The notes under the pieces were generated by a model. It ran no database searches, was not told the DNA's origin, and worked only from the letters and a program-made list of their open reading frames with translations. A stretch of 64,000 nucleotides of DNA from Bacillus sp. SA1-12 (GTDB lineage Bacteria; Bacillota; Bacilli; Bacillales; Bacillaceae): assembly GCF_000981385.1 (NCBI RefSeq), contig NZ_LATZ01000012.1, positions 1-64,000 of the forward strand, written 5' to 3'. Positions within the stretch are counted from its first letter, which is position 1; each line of letters opens with the position of its first letter. Shown in pieces: positions 50,892 to 61,538 of this stretch. A program made the translations under genes and the position numbers.

Positions 50892-50940
50892 AGCCTTTGC
50901 TTATTGACATCACTCTTTTCGTCACATATAAGCAGAGGCT
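50892..50940 (+). other. Strong hairpin between mreB and mreC
   Basis: AGCCTTTGCTTAT (50892-50904) pairs with ATAAGCAGAGGCT (50928-50940), 13 bp with one wobble, with inner TGAC/GTCA; ATGTTTTG follows. Possibly a leaky terminator that lowers mreC expression relative to mreB, or an mRNA-stabilising end. Confidence 0.65.
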
Positions 50941-50980
50941 ATGTTTTGAAACGGAAATTCGAGTTAAGAGGGTGTTCATC

Positions 50981-51901
50981 ATGCCACAGTTTTTCCTGAA
51001 TAAACGCCTTATCTTGTTACTAGTTAGTATTATTGTTTTAGTGGCATTGATTGGTTTTTCCTTAAAGGAAGATCGAAAGTTAAGTTGGCCGGAGCAATTT
51101 TTACAGGATACAGTAGGTGTTTTTCAGTCTATATTTCACAAACCTGCAATATATGTTTCTGATTTCTTTGAAAACGTGACGGATTTAAAAAATACCTATG
51201 AAGAAAATGAACTGTTAAAGAGCAGATTGGATGAATATATGCAGCTTGAGGCAGATCTTCAAGAGTATAAAGAGGAAAATGAAAGATTGTTAGCTGAGTT
51301 AGGCAAAGTTGCTAACTTAAGAAAGTATAATCCGATTTTTTCCACTGTTATTGGGCGAAATCCTGACAGATGGTATGACTATGTTTCAATTGATAAAGGC
51401 GCACAAGATGGAATTCAGCCTGATATGGCTGTTGTAACTGCTGAAGGTTTGGTTGGAAAAGTGAAAACAATTTCACAATTTACATCAACTGTCCAGTTAT
51501 TAAGTGCAACAGATCTTAAAAACAAAATTTCAGCTGAAGTTCAAGCATTACCGGAAAACGAAGATGACAAAAACAATCCAAACAATACCCAAAAAGTTAT
51601 GGGGTTAATAGAAGGATATGACGAGGAAAAAGGTGCGCTTTTACTTAAACGGATTGAATCAGATGTCAAGCTTGTAGAGGGACAAAAAGTAATTACCTCA
51701 GGAAAAGGTGAAGTTTTCCCAGAAGGTATCCTAATTGGAGAAATAATTGGAGTTGAACCGGATACGTATGGATTAGAACAAATGGCCTATGTAAAACCGT
51801 CAGCAAACTTCTACGATATTGACCGGGTATGGGTAGCAGAGCGTGTTGCACAATCAGAGGATCCTGTTGAAGCGGTAAATGAGGAGGAGGAGGAATCTTG
51901 A
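50981..51901 (+). CDS. mreC: Cell shape-determining protein MreC
   Basis: Bitopic membrane protein of the elongasome. Membrane helix at about 9-27 (LILLLVSIIVLVALIGF), periplasmic coiled coil at about 65-110 (NTYEENELLKSRLDEYMQLE), then beta domains (VIGRNPDRWYDYVSIDKGAQDG). ATG 50981 (MPQFFLNKR) with AGAGGGTG upstream; earlier in-frame starts have no such site. 306 residues with an acidic C-terminus. Its end overlaps mreD. Confidence 0.94.
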   Translation: MPQFFLNKRLILLLVSIIVLVALIGFSLKEDRKLSWPEQFLQDTVGVFQSIFHKPAIYVSDFFENVTDLKNTYEENELLKSRLDEYMQLEADLQEYKEENERLLAELGKVANLRKYNPIFSTVIGRNPDRWYDYVSIDKGAQDGIQPDMAVVTAEGLVGKVKTISQFTSTVQLLSATDLKNKISAEVQALPENEDDKNNPNNTQKVMGLIEGYDEEKGALLLKRIESDVKLVEGQKVITSGKGEVFPEGILIGEIIGVEPDTYGLEQMAYVKPSANFYDIDRVWVAERVAQSEDPVEAVNEEEEES

Positions 51902-52416
51902 GGCGTTTCATCCTTCCTTTTCTGGTCCTGTTTATTTTTATAAGCGAGAGTATCTTCTCCCATCTTATCCATATACCATTTGCACTGGAGGATCAGGTTT
52001 ACATTCCTAGATTTGTGTTAATTACATGTCTATTTCTCACCGTATACTTAAATAGAACACATGGAATGATTTTTGGATTAGTATTCGGCTTATTGTATGA
52101 CATTGTCTATATAGAAATTATAGGAATTTATTTATTTGCATATGCCATTTTAGCTTATCTGGTTTCTAAAGCGATGAAGATTTTACATGGAAATGCTTTA
52201 ATTGTATTGTTTTTGACGATTTTATCCATCGCTATACTTGAATTTTATGTATATGGAATTAATTATTTAATTGGCTCAACAAAAATGACCTTGTACAATT
52301 TTACAACATTAAGATTATTGCCTACTCTTGCATTAAACTCTATTGTTGCCATTCTTTTAATCTACCCTATGAAAAAATTCCTGACTAAAATAAAATTAGA
52401 AGAATCGGATGATTAG
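51898..52416 (+). CDS. mreD: Rod shape-determining protein MreD
   Basis: Polytopic membrane partner of MreC with about five helices (ILPFLVLFIFISESIF at the start; MIFGLVFGLLYDIVYIEIIG is the conserved core). 172 residues. TTG start overlaps the mreC stop by four bases, with GAGGAGGAGG upstream, so translation is coupled. Confidence 0.93.
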   Translation: MRRFILPFLVLFIFISESIFSHLIHIPFALEDQVYIPRFVLITCLFLTVYLNRTHGMIFGLVFGLLYDIVYIEIIGIYLFAYAILAYLVSKAMKILHGNALIVLFLTILSIAILEFYVYGINYLIGSTKMTLYNFTTLRLLPTLALNSIVAILLIYPMKKFLTKIKLEESDD

Positions 52417-52470
52417 AAAAAAGGATTTTAGGCATTTCTGTCGAATAGATAAATCGTTGAGGTGAACGTG

Positions 52471-53154
52471 ATGAAGGTCCAAAAACAACAATATGTTACC
52501 ATTAAAGGCACAAAAGATGGCTTAACGTTACATCTCGATGATTCATGTTCTTTTGACCAATTGCTCCATGAACTCGAGGAAATGCTATCTTTAAAACAAT
52601 ATATTCACGGGTCTGGTCCAGTTATTGGTGTAAATGTCAAGGTTGGTAATCGATTCGTTAATAAGCAGCAACGTGAAAAGCTTGAATCAATGATTCAGCA
52701 AAAACGCAATTTAAAGGTCGAAGCAATTGAAAGCAATGTTATGACAAAGGATGAGGCGCTTAGGATTAAGAGAGAAACCGAAGTTGTCTCTGTTGCTAAA
52801 ATTGTTCGGTCTGGTCAGATTTTAAAGGTTAAAGGCGATCTGCTGTTAATAGGTGATGTCAATCCAGGCGGAACAGTGATTGCTGCAGGAAATATCTTTG
52901 TACTCGGAGCTTTAAGAGGAATTGCACATGCAGGAGCGGAGGGGAACGGACAGGCTGTAATTGCTGCCTCATTAATGAAACCAGCTCAGCTTCGAATTAG
53001 TGACATCATTAATCGTGCACCAGATCATATACCGAATGATGGAAATGAAATGGAATGTGCTTATATAAATGAAGATAACGAAATGATTATAGAGCGACTG
53101 CAGCTACTTACTCATTTACGACCTAATTTGACAAGGTTTGAAGGGGGAATCTAA
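52471..53154 (+). CDS. minC: Septum site-determining protein MinC
   Basis: Inhibitor of FtsZ polymerisation placed at poles by MinD. N-terminal FtsZ-interacting domain (about 1-100) and C-terminal beta-helix domain with [20 protein letters not shown] and [24 protein letters not shown] 52471 with GAGGTGA 5-7 bases upstream; in-frame GTG 52462 is an alternative. 227 residues. minD follows two bases later. Confidence 0.95.
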   Translation: MKVQKQQYVTIKGTKDGLTLHLDDSCSFDQLLHELEEMLSLKQYIHGSGPVIGVNVKVGNRFVNKQQREKLESMIQQKRNLKVEAIESNVMTKDEALRIKRETEVVSVAKIVRSGQILKVKGDLLLIGDVNPGGTVIAAGNIFVLGALRGIAHAGAEGNGQAVIAASLMKPAQLRISDIINRAPDHIPNDGNEMECAYINEDNEMIIERLQLLTHLRPNLTRFEGGI

Positions 53155-53156
53155 CA

Positions 53157-53960
53157 ATGGGTGAAGCAATTGTCATTACCTCAGGTAAAGGTGGTGTTGG
53201 TAAAACAACAACATCAGCAAATTTAGGGACAGCTTTAGCTATATTAGGCAAACGTGTTTGTCTAGTAGATACAGACATCGGTCTTCGAAACCTGGATGTT
53301 GTAATGGGATTAGAAAATCGAATTATTTATGATCTAGTGGACGTTGTTGAAGGTCGCTGTAAAATGCATCAGGCACTTGTTAAAGATAAACGGTTTGAAG
53401 ATCTACTATATTTATTGCCGGCTGCGCAAACGAGTGATAAAACAGCCGTAAAACCAGAGCAAATGAAAAAGCTAATAGATGAATTAAAACAAGATTATGA
53501 TTATATCGTCATTGATTGCCCGGCTGGTATTGAACAAGGATACAAAAATGCAGTTGCTGGTGCGGACAAAGCGATTGTTGTCACAACACCTGAAATATCT
53601 GCTGTTCGTGATGCAGACCGAATTATCGGCCTTCTTGAAAAGGAAGATATTGAACCACCGAAATTAATCATTAACCGTATTCGTAATCACCTTGTTAAAA
53701 ACGGGGACATGCTGGACGTAGATGAGATTGTGACACATCTTTCCATTGATCTGATTGGAATAGTTGCCGATGATGATAATGTTATTAAGGCATCCAATAA
53801 TGGTGAGCCGATTGCAATGGATCCGAATAACCGTGCAGCAATTGCCTATCGAAATATAGCAAGGAGAATTCTTGGTGAATCGGTTCCTTTACAATCATTA
53901 GAGGAGCAACATAAAGGCGTACTAACCAGATTGAAAAAATTCTTTGGTGTACGAGTTTAA
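53157..53960 (+). CDS. minD: Septum site-determining ATPase MinD
   Basis: Membrane-binding ATPase that recruits MinC. Deviant Walker A SGKGGVGKTT (Lys11-Thr17), DTDIGLRNLDVVMGLENR, Walker B YIVIDCPAGIE, and the C-terminal amphipathic membrane helix (LTRLKKFFGVRV). 267 residues. Last gene of the mre-min group before a long terminator. Confidence 0.97.
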   Translation: MGEAIVITSGKGGVGKTTTSANLGTALAILGKRVCLVDTDIGLRNLDVVMGLENRIIYDLVDVVEGRCKMHQALVKDKRFEDLLYLLPAAQTSDKTAVKPEQMKKLIDELKQDYDYIVIDCPAGIEQGYKNAVAGADKAIVVTTPEISAVRDADRIIGLLEKEDIEPPKLIINRIRNHLVKNGDMLDVDEIVTHLSIDLIGIVADDDNVIKASNNGEPIAMDPNNRAAIAYRNIARRILGESVPLQSLEEQHKGVLTRLKKFFGVRV

Positions 53961-53991
53961 TAATAGAAGTACATGATTACTATACATAATG

Positions 53992-54047
53992 ACTAGTGTT
54001 TGAACTCAATTTTACGTAAATTGAGTTTAAACACTAGTTTTTTTATT
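53992..54047 (+). terminator. Terminator of mreBCD-minCD
   Basis: A 21-bp stem: ACTAGTGTTT (53992-54001) through to its complement AAACACTAGT (54029-54038), one wobble pair, TACGT-type loop, then T7. Confidence 0.95.
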
Positions 54048-54083
54048 TTTATAATGTTAAAGCTTATGGTTTTGGAACTATGT

Positions 54084-54200
54084 TGATTAGTACGGATATG
54101 TGAGACTCTAGCGAAGAATCGTGTTATAGAGAGACCGTACAGTCGAGTCATGTTCATGAGCGTACAGCTAGCCAGTACATAGCAAACACCTTCTGCTGCA
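54084..54200. repeat. Second, decayed copy of the dispersed repeat
   Basis: GGATATGTGAGACTC (54094-54108) differs by one base from 9843-9857, and the following GCG...GAGAC...CAG.CG framework is kept at similar spacing. TACGG (54092-54096 region) can pair with CCGTA (about 54134). The rest of 54048-54360 has no gene; the spoIVF promoter must be here. Confidence 0.4.
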
Positions 54201-54360
54201 ATCAACTGGGCAATTTTGAAAGTATCTATTACTTTTTATGGCTTACATAAACATGGGACTAATCAGCCTAATATAGATAGTGGTTAGGACATAAATTTTA
54301 ATCATATCCTTTCAGGACAAGGCATAAACTTGTACAAACTGACTAAAAGGATTGATGGGG

Positions 54361-55143
54361 ATGAGTCATCGAGCGGATGAAGTGAGAAAAAGAATTGCGA
54401 AAAGAAAGCGTGAAAGAGGTTTAGTTAATGAACAAGATACGTCAAAGCGAACTTCCTTGTTTTTAAGTGATGAGGAGAGATATGGCGTATATACGCCGCC
54501 AACATATGAAGGTGGTCCGGGCAATGGGAATGGCGGTCACCCGCTTTTCCGTGCAGAAGTATTCATATTTAAATTATTATTTTCAGCTGTCATCGTATTA
54601 GTTGCTGCAATCGCTTTTAAAAATGGAGCACCTATCTTCCAAAAAGCACAATCTGCGATCAATTACTCACTTGAAGAAGAGTTTCAATTTGCTGCTGTTT
54701 CCTCATGGTATAGGGAACAATTTGGAGAACCATTAGCCCTTTTTAATCCAACATCAGGTGACAATGAAAAGGAAAATCAAACTGAGACCGCTGGGTTATC
54801 TGTACCAGCAACTGGGAAAGTGCTAGAAACCTTTGAAGATAACGGACAAGGGATTATGGTAGAGACAAATCGTCCCTCTGTAGAAGCAATTAATGAAGGT
54901 ATTATTGTTGAAGCAGGCGAAAAATCGGATAATGGTCTGACAATCGTCATCCAGCATGCTGATGGTACAGAATCATGGTATGGAAATTTAGAAAAAATTG
55001 ATGTAGCTCTTTATGATTTTGTCGAAAAAGGAAAAGAGCTAGGAAAAACAAAACTAAATGAAAATCAAAAAGGCACCTTTTATTTTGCTATAAAAAAGGG
55101 TGATGAATTTATTGACCCGAACAAGGTGATCCAATTTGAATAA
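54361..55143 (+). CDS. spoIVFA: Stage IV sporulation protein FA
   Basis: Holds and inhibits the SpoIVFB protease in the outer forespore membrane until the forespore signal arrives. Basic cytoplasmic N-terminus (MSHRADEVRKRIAKRKRERG), membrane helix at about 70-87 (LLFSAVIVLVAAIAF), and an extracytoplasmic LytM-like (M23) domain without the zinc ligands (about 145-255). ATG 54361 matches the B. subtilis start; ATG 54355 and TTG 54352 lie closer to the AAAAGG site and remain possible. 260 residues. Overlaps spoIVFB by 8 bases. Confidence 0.94.
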   Translation: MSHRADEVRKRIAKRKRERGLVNEQDTSKRTSLFLSDEERYGVYTPPTYEGGPGNGNGGHPLFRAEVFIFKLLFSAVIVLVAAIAFKNGAPIFQKAQSAINYSLEEEFQFAAVSSWYREQFGEPLALFNPTSGDNEKENQTETAGLSVPATGKVLETFEDNGQGIMVETNRPSVEAINEGIIVEAGEKSDNGLTIVIQHADGTESWYGNLEKIDVALYDFVEKGKELGKTKLNENQKGTFYFAIKKGDEFIDPNKVIQFE

Positions 55144-56002
55144 CTATTTAACTCTCTTACTAAAAATCCATATTCATCCATTGTTATGGGTAATGATTGG
55201 AATAAGTGTCATTACAGCAAACTTTAAAACGGTATTAATTCTAATGCTGATTGTGTTTGTACATGAAATGGGCCATGCAGTTAGTGCTCATTTTTTTTCT
55301 TGGAGAATTAAATCAATCATGCTTCTCCCCTTCGGAGGAGTTGCTGTGGTTGATGAGCATGGAAACCGTTCGCTGAAACAAGAGTTAATTGTCGTATTAT
55401 CAGGACCAATTCAGCATATTTGGCTTCAAGGGGCAGCCTTTTTGCTTATGACAACGAATATAGTTAGCGCAGGGGATTATCAATTATTTACGTTTTATAA
55501 TCTATCGATATTATTCTTTAATTTGCTGCCTGTATGGCCATTAGATGGCGGCAAGCTATTATTTATTCTTTTCTCAAATTATTGGCCATATAAAAGAGCG
55601 CATTTGTATATGATTGTCGTGTCGGTCTTCTTCTTGTTAAATTACCTAGCAGTTGTTTTAATATATTCACCTCATCATTTAAATGCGTGGATTATTACAT
55701 CCTTTCTCATTTACAGTTTATACCAAGAATATAAGAATCGAATGTATGGCTGTTTACGCTTTTTAATGGAGCGATATTATGGCAAACAAGATACGATTTA
55801 CCGATTAAAACCGCTTGTCGTAGATGAGTCAGAGTTAATTTTTCATGTGTTGCTTCAATTTCAACGAGGATGCAAGCACTTAATCATTGTTGAACGAGAT
55901 GGTTCAAAGGTTTCGGAAATGGATGAAAATGAATTGCTTCATGCCTATTTCGCAAATAAGCTTACCGATTCAAAGGTAGGAGATTTAGTCTACGCATATT
56001 GA
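55136..56002 (+). CDS. spoIVFB: Site-2-type metalloprotease SpoIVFB
   Basis: Intramembrane zinc protease that cuts pro-sigma-K. HEMGH zinc motif (His43, Glu44, His47) and third ligand Asp137 in VWPLDGGKLL are intact; about six membrane helices, then a C-terminal CBS-like domain (about 220-288). 288 residues. TTG start within spoIVFA with AAGGTGAT upstream. Together with SpoIVFA it forms the sigma-K checkpoint, and the gerE promoter in this window is a downstream target. Confidence 0.96.
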   Translation: MNNYLTLLLKIHIHPLLWVMIGISVITANFKTVLILMLIVFVHEMGHAVSAHFFSWRIKSIMLLPFGGVAVVDEHGNRSLKQELIVVLSGPIQHIWLQGAAFLLMTTNIVSAGDYQLFTFYNLSILFFNLLPVWPLDGGKLLFILFSNYWPYKRAHLYMIVVSVFFLLNYLAVVLIYSPHHLNAWIITSFLIYSLYQEYKNRMYGCLRFLMERYYGKQDTIYRLKPLVVDESELIFHVLLQFQRGCKHLIIVERDGSKVSEMDENELLHAYFANKLTDSKVGDLVYAY

Positions 56003-56123
56003 TTACAGCGTGTACCTTCATTCTTAAACAGTTTCTATGATATAGTAGTAGAGGCATCTATCTGGGAAGTAAAAGCTTAGCAAAAGCTTTTGTCCCTTTC
56101 TTAAAAGAAAGAGGGTATAAGCA

Positions 56124-57581
56124 GTGCGGAAAGTGTTGATTAACGAAAAAACAAACGAAATTCGTTGTGCTGTAGTTGAAAATAATCAATTAACAGAAAT
56201 TCATCAAACGAATTCTATTCATGATGAAGTGGTAGGGAATATATATGTTGGAAGAGTGACAAAGGTCCTTCCAGGAATGCAAGCTGCTTTTGTTGATATC
56301 GGCTTAAAACAAAACGGATATTTACATCGGAACGATTTGATCTCGTTTCAGCATAATGGTAACCATGGCTCAAAAACATCAATCTCCCATTATGTAAGAG
56401 AGGGTGAACAGCTGCTCGTACAGGTTGTTAAAGAAGGTACAGATCAAAAAGGCCCGAAATTAACAACAAATCTTGAATTTGGCGGAACGTTTTTAGTATA
56501 CATGCCTTTTGGTGATTATCTTGCTGTTTCAAAAAAACTTAAAGATGAGGCAGAAAGAAACAGATTATTAAAAATCGCTGATGAGCTCCGAGAGGAAAAA
56601 GAGGGGCTTCTTTTTCGTACAGCGAGTTTTCATAAAACCAAGGAAAGACTTATGGAAGAATATCTGAAACTCAAGGAGAAGTTCACTTCTTTGCCTTGGG
56701 AAAATGTAAAAGCACCTAAATGTGTATTTAAGACAAGAAGCTTTGTGGAGCGTTTAGTAAATGAATTATCCCTTCATCCAGAAGACATGATTATATGTGA
56801 TCATATAGAGACTGTGCACCTTTTAAAAAAGCAATATCCAAATGTCACTGTTACGTACCATGATCGGAAAGAAGGAATATTCTCAACAAATAAGATTGAA
56901 CAAGAGATTGACAAACTCTTAAAACAAACAGTTTGGCTAAATAACGGTGCATTTATCGTGATCGAACAAACGGAGGCAATGACAATTATTGATGTAAATA
57001 CAGGGAAATTCTCTGGGAAGTCTTCCATGCGGGACACGGTTATTAAAACAAATCAAGCAGCTGCAATTGAAATTGCCAAACAAATAAGATTGCGAAATCT
57101 TAGCGGAATTATCTTAATCGATTTCATCGATATGAGATTTAAAGAAGACCAAGAATTAATTGTCAATACGGTCACTCGCGAGATGGGGCGGGATCGTGTT
57201 CAACACAAAATAATCGGCTTTACTGAACTGAATATCATGCAAATAACAAGAAAAAAAGTACGAGGATCAATTGAGGAAAGTCTAACAACCCGATGTAAAG
57301 TTTGTCATGGAACAGGACGAATCCCATCTGCTGAGAGTGTTGCCTATAAACTTGAGCGAGAGCTGTGGGAATATCAATTTATAGACGATGAAGCCATTTG
57401 GGTTGAAGCGACAGTCGATGTAATCGAATTGTTTCAAGGTGAAAACGAGAATCATAAAAGGCAGCTTGAGGAAGCGTTACACTTTAAAATAATTTGTTCA
57501 ACTTTATCAAGCCCTGTACCCAATTATCGAATAAAACATATTGGCAGTGTGATCTCAATCACAGAAAGGCTAAAAGCTTGA
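56124..57581 (+). CDS. rng: Ribonuclease G (RNase E/G family)
   Basis: Single-strand endoribonuclease. N-terminal S1-like domain (about 35-130: GNIYVGRVTKVLPGMQAAFV), catalytic Mg-binding Asp in MTIIDVNTGKFSG and LIDFIDMRF, zinc-link CKVCHGTG (Cys-x-x-Cys) near residue 400. No long C-terminal scaffold, so RNase G size (485). GTG start with AGAGGG upstream. B. subtilis 168 lacks an RNase E/G, but other bacilli carry this gene just before rplU, as here. Confidence 0.94.
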   Translation: MRKVLINEKTNEIRCAVVENNQLTEIHQTNSIHDEVVGNIYVGRVTKVLPGMQAAFVDIGLKQNGYLHRNDLISFQHNGNHGSKTSISHYVREGEQLLVQVVKEGTDQKGPKLTTNLEFGGTFLVYMPFGDYLAVSKKLKDEAERNRLLKIADELREEKEGLLFRTASFHKTKERLMEEYLKLKEKFTSLPWENVKAPKCVFKTRSFVERLVNELSLHPEDMIICDHIETVHLLKKQYPNVTVTYHDRKEGIFSTNKIEQEIDKLLKQTVWLNNGAFIVIEQTEAMTIIDVNTGKFSGKSSMRDTVIKTNQAAAIEIAKQIRLRNLSGIILIDFIDMRFKEDQELIVNTVTREMGRDRVQHKIIGFTELNIMQITRKKVRGSIEESLTTRCKVCHGTGRIPSAESVAYKLERELWEYQFIDDEAIWVEATVDVIELFQGENENHKRQLEEALHFKIICSTLSSPVPNYRIKHIGSVISITERLKA

Positions 57582-57589
57582 AATAATTG

Positions 57590-57618
57590 TTGCATATTTC
57601 ATAGGTATTTGATATTAT
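57590..57618 (+). promoter_or_regulatory. Promoter of rplU-ysxB-rpmA
   Basis: TTGCAT (57590-57595), 17-base spacer, TATTAT (57613-57618), just upstream of the L21 leader. Confidence 0.65.
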
Positions 57619-57624
57619 GTTTAA

Positions 57625-57725
57625 TGTTATGACTTGTAGCGCACCCGTGCTACAACCGCTCAGAATAAGGTATAAGCAATGTTTTTGACATTCACCTGAT
57701 TTTGGCGAGTCTTAGTTTATAGGAG
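57625..57725 (+). promoter_or_regulatory. Ribosomal protein L21 leader
   Basis: About 100 bases before rplU with the hairpin TGTAGC-GCACCCGT-GCTACA and a following structured region ending at the ribosome binding site. Location and hairpin match the L21 leader known in Bacilli, thought to bind excess L21 and reduce expression. Confidence 0.75.
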
Positions 57726-57734
57726 GTGCAAGGA

Positions 57735-58043
57735 ATGTACGCAATTATTGAAACTGGCGGAAAGCAACTTAAAGTTGAAGAAGGCCAAGTAATCTATGTT
57801 GAAAAGCTTGGTACTGAGCAAGGTGAAACTGTTACGTTTGACAAAGTTTTATTCGTAGGTGGAGACAACGTGAAAGTTGGAAGCCCAACTGTTGACGGAG
57901 CGACTGTTACAGGTAAAATTGAAAAACACGGTCGTCAAAAGAAAATCACTGTCTTCAAATATAAGGCTAAGAAAAATCAACGTAAAAAGCAAGGTCACCG
58001 TCAGCCATACACAAAAGTTGTTATTGAAAAAATCAACGCGTAA
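57735..58043 (+). CDS. rplU: 50S ribosomal protein L21
   Basis: Early-assembly protein of the large subunit. [18 protein letters not shown] at the start and [20 protein letters not shown] near the C-terminus are diagnostic. ATG 57735 with TAGGAGG 8 bases upstream. 102 residues. Confidence 0.97.
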   Translation: MYAIIETGGKQLKVEEGQVIYVEKLGTEQGETVTFDKVLFVGGDNVKVGSPTVDGATVTGKIEKHGRQKKITVFKYKAKKNQRKKQGHRQPYTKVVIEKINA

Positions 58044-58055
58044 GGCTGTTTGAAC

Positions 58056-58391
58056 ATGATAAATGCAAAAATTTATCGTTCAAATGAGGGACTTATCACA
58101 TCGTTCATATTATCTGGACATGCTGACTTTGATGAGCATGGCAAAGATTTAGTTTGCGCTGGGGCTTCAGCTGTTACCTTTGGTGCTGTAAATGCAGTAC
58201 TGTCATTAACAAATATTGAACCACAAATTGAACAAGGCGAGGATGGCGGATATTTGCAAGTGAAATTACCTGCTGATCTTGACAAATCAACTAGTGATAA
58301 AGTTCAACTTTTGTTGGAAGGTATGCTGATCTCACTTCAAACGATTGAAAGAGAGTATGGACAATATATTTCTGTATCGAATATCAACTAA
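58056..58391 (+). CDS. ysxB: Ribosomal-processing cysteine protease Prp
   Basis: Removes the N-terminal extension of L27 in Firmicutes. Catalytic His in SGHADFDEHGKDLVCAGAS (His about 22) with the catalytic Cys about 12 residues later (Cys34) is intact. 111 residues. ATG 58056 is preferred to TTG 58050 because AAGG is 10 bases before it. Sits between rplU and rpmA, next to its substrate. Confidence 0.93.
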   Translation: MINAKIYRSNEGLITSFILSGHADFDEHGKDLVCAGASAVTFGAVNAVLSLTNIEPQIEQGEDGGYLQVKLPADLDKSTSDKVQLLLEGMLISLQTIEREYGQYISVSNIN

Positions 58392-58395
58392 ATAG

Positions 58396-58698
<303 letters not shown>

Positions 58699-58710
58699 GT
58701 TTAGAAATAA

Positions 58711-58747
58711 AAACTCTAACCTGAAAAATTGGGTTAGGGTTTTTTTA
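58711..58747 (+). terminator. Terminator of rplU-ysxB-rpmA
   Basis: CTCTAACC (58714-58721) pairs with GGTTAGGG (58732-58739), one wobble, followed by T7. Confidence 0.88.
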
Positions 58748-58869
58748 TTGTAATAAAAAACTAATGTTACAATTTCCCTTATGTTCCATATCAATGTTTG
58801 TTATAATTCATAGTACAGCCTAATCAAGACATGCAAGTTTTCTAATAAGATCTAGGAGAATAAATTAGT

Positions 58870-59421
58870 ATGAAAAATAATTTAAACGAATGGAACATTG
58901 TTGATCTTTTAAGTCATTCTCGTCATGATTGGATGAATAAACTACAATTGATTAAAGGTAATCTATCCCTACAAAAATATGATCGCGTCAACGATATAAT
59001 AGAAGAAGTTATTATAGAATCACAACAAGAATCAAAGCTCTGTAATTTGAAAATGCCCGAATTTGCAAGCTATCTCCTTACTTTTAATTGGAGTAATCAT
59101 CATTTATTGCTTGAATATGAAATTTTAGGGGACATACGGTCCTTGGAACCATTTGATGAAGCGGTAACCAAATGGAGCCGGAGCTTTTTGGATATACTAG
59201 AAAATATCGTCGATAAATGCAGTGAAAATCATGTGAACATTACGATCGATTTGAATACTAGTGAAGCCGGAGTTCGTTTCTTTTTTGATTTTAATGGCAT
59301 AATAAATGATACAGACCATATCGAAAATTGGTTAAAAGCAATTGATCATTCACAATTGGTTGTGAATGAATATCACGTTGATACATATGAGTTAACTACA
59401 GTTATTTCATTTGGGATTTAG
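58870..59421 (+). CDS. spo0B: Sporulation initiation phosphotransferase Spo0B
   Basis: Passes phosphate from Spo0F to Spo0A in the phosphorelay. Helical hairpin with the active His19 in HSRHDWMNKLQLIKGNL, then a degenerate ATPase-like C-terminal domain. 183 residues. ATG with AGGAGA upstream. obg follows 15 bases later; Obg is known to affect Spo0A activation. Confidence 0.94.
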   Translation: MKNNLNEWNIVDLLSHSRHDWMNKLQLIKGNLSLQKYDRVNDIIEEVIIESQQESKLCNLKMPEFASYLLTFNWSNHHLLLEYEILGDIRSLEPFDEAVTKWSRSFLDILENIVDKCSENHVNITIDLNTSEAGVRFFFDFNGIINDTDHIENWLKAIDHSQLVVNEYHVDTYELTTVISFGI

Positions 59422-60720
<1,299 letters not shown>

Positions 60721-60736
60721 TGATTTAACACTGTGT

Positions 60737-60768
60737 AGAGAGCTGATCATTTGGCTCTCTTTTTTTTA
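60737..60768 (+). terminator. Terminator of spo0B-obg
   Basis: AGAGAGC (60737-60743) pairs with GCTCTCT (60754-60760), followed by T8. Confidence 0.88.
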
Positions 60769-61080
60769 CGAAAGTGAAGATTTTTGCCCTACAGAACTTC
60801 TATTATGGCTTTTAAGCACATTGTTGATTGGTACGATATAACTGACTTTTGCGGGCGGAAAGCGGTGACTTGTACAAGTTAAATGTGAAGGTACCTTGAC
60901 AGCCTGCTGGAGAGAAGCCACTGCAGCCTGAAATCAACAGGAAAGCATAAGAGTTTTTATTTAAAAGACAACAAACGTTTAAAAAGAGACTTACTTAAAA
61001 ATTTAATTAAGAAAAAAGAAGAAATTTAGTTAATATTGTGATAAATTATCTACATTAAGAAAAATGTTGGGAGGGAGAAA
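60769..61080. other. obg-pheB intergenic region
   Basis: No gene. Contains the 12-bp palindrome ACTTGTACAAGT (60868-60879), and GCGGGCGGAAAGCG and GAAATCAAC, which resemble the tail of the dispersed repeat seen at 9836 (from memory, weak). The pheB promoter is probably in the A+T-rich part after 60960, but I cannot place it. Confidence 0.4.
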
Positions 61081-61524
61081 ATGAAGGACGCTACGTTTTT
61101 TTTAGTTCGTGAAGATATATTGCCGGAAGCGATGAAAAAAACACTTGAAGTAAAGAAGTTAATAGAAAGAGGAAAAGTAGATTCTGTAGCAGAAGCTGTT
61201 CAGCGTGTGGATATGAGCCGCAGTGCTTTTTATAAATATCGTGATGCTGTATTCCCGTTCCATACAATAGTAAAAGAAAAGCTTATCACACTTTTTTTTC
61301 ATCTTGAGGACCGCAGTGGCACATTATCTCAATTGTTATCGGTTGTAGCAACGGCTGGATGTAATGTGTTAACCATTCACCAAACCATTCCCATTCAAGG
61401 ACGTGCAAATGTTACACTCTCCCTTAATACGAATGGAATGACAGAAGATATCAATCGCCTAATGGCTAAGCTCAGAAGATTGGAATTTGTCGAGAAGGTA
61501 GAAATACTTGGCCAGGGAGCATAA
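61081..61524 (+). CDS. pheB: ACT domain protein PheB
   Basis: Small protein with an N-terminal helix-turn-helix-like part ([20 protein letters not shown]) and a C-terminal ACT domain (about 68-145: [20 protein letters not shown]). Linked to phenylalanine synthesis by its constant place before pheA, but its role is not settled. 147 residues. ATG with GGGAGGGAG upstream. Confidence 0.93.
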   Translation: MKDATFFLVREDILPEAMKKTLEVKKLIERGKVDSVAEAVQRVDMSRSAFYKYRDAVFPFHTIVKEKLITLFFHLEDRSGTLSQLLSVVATAGCNVLTIHQTIPIQGRANVTLSLNTNGMTEDINRLMAKLRRLEFVEKVEILGQGA

Positions 61525-61538
61525 GGAGTTGAAGATAG

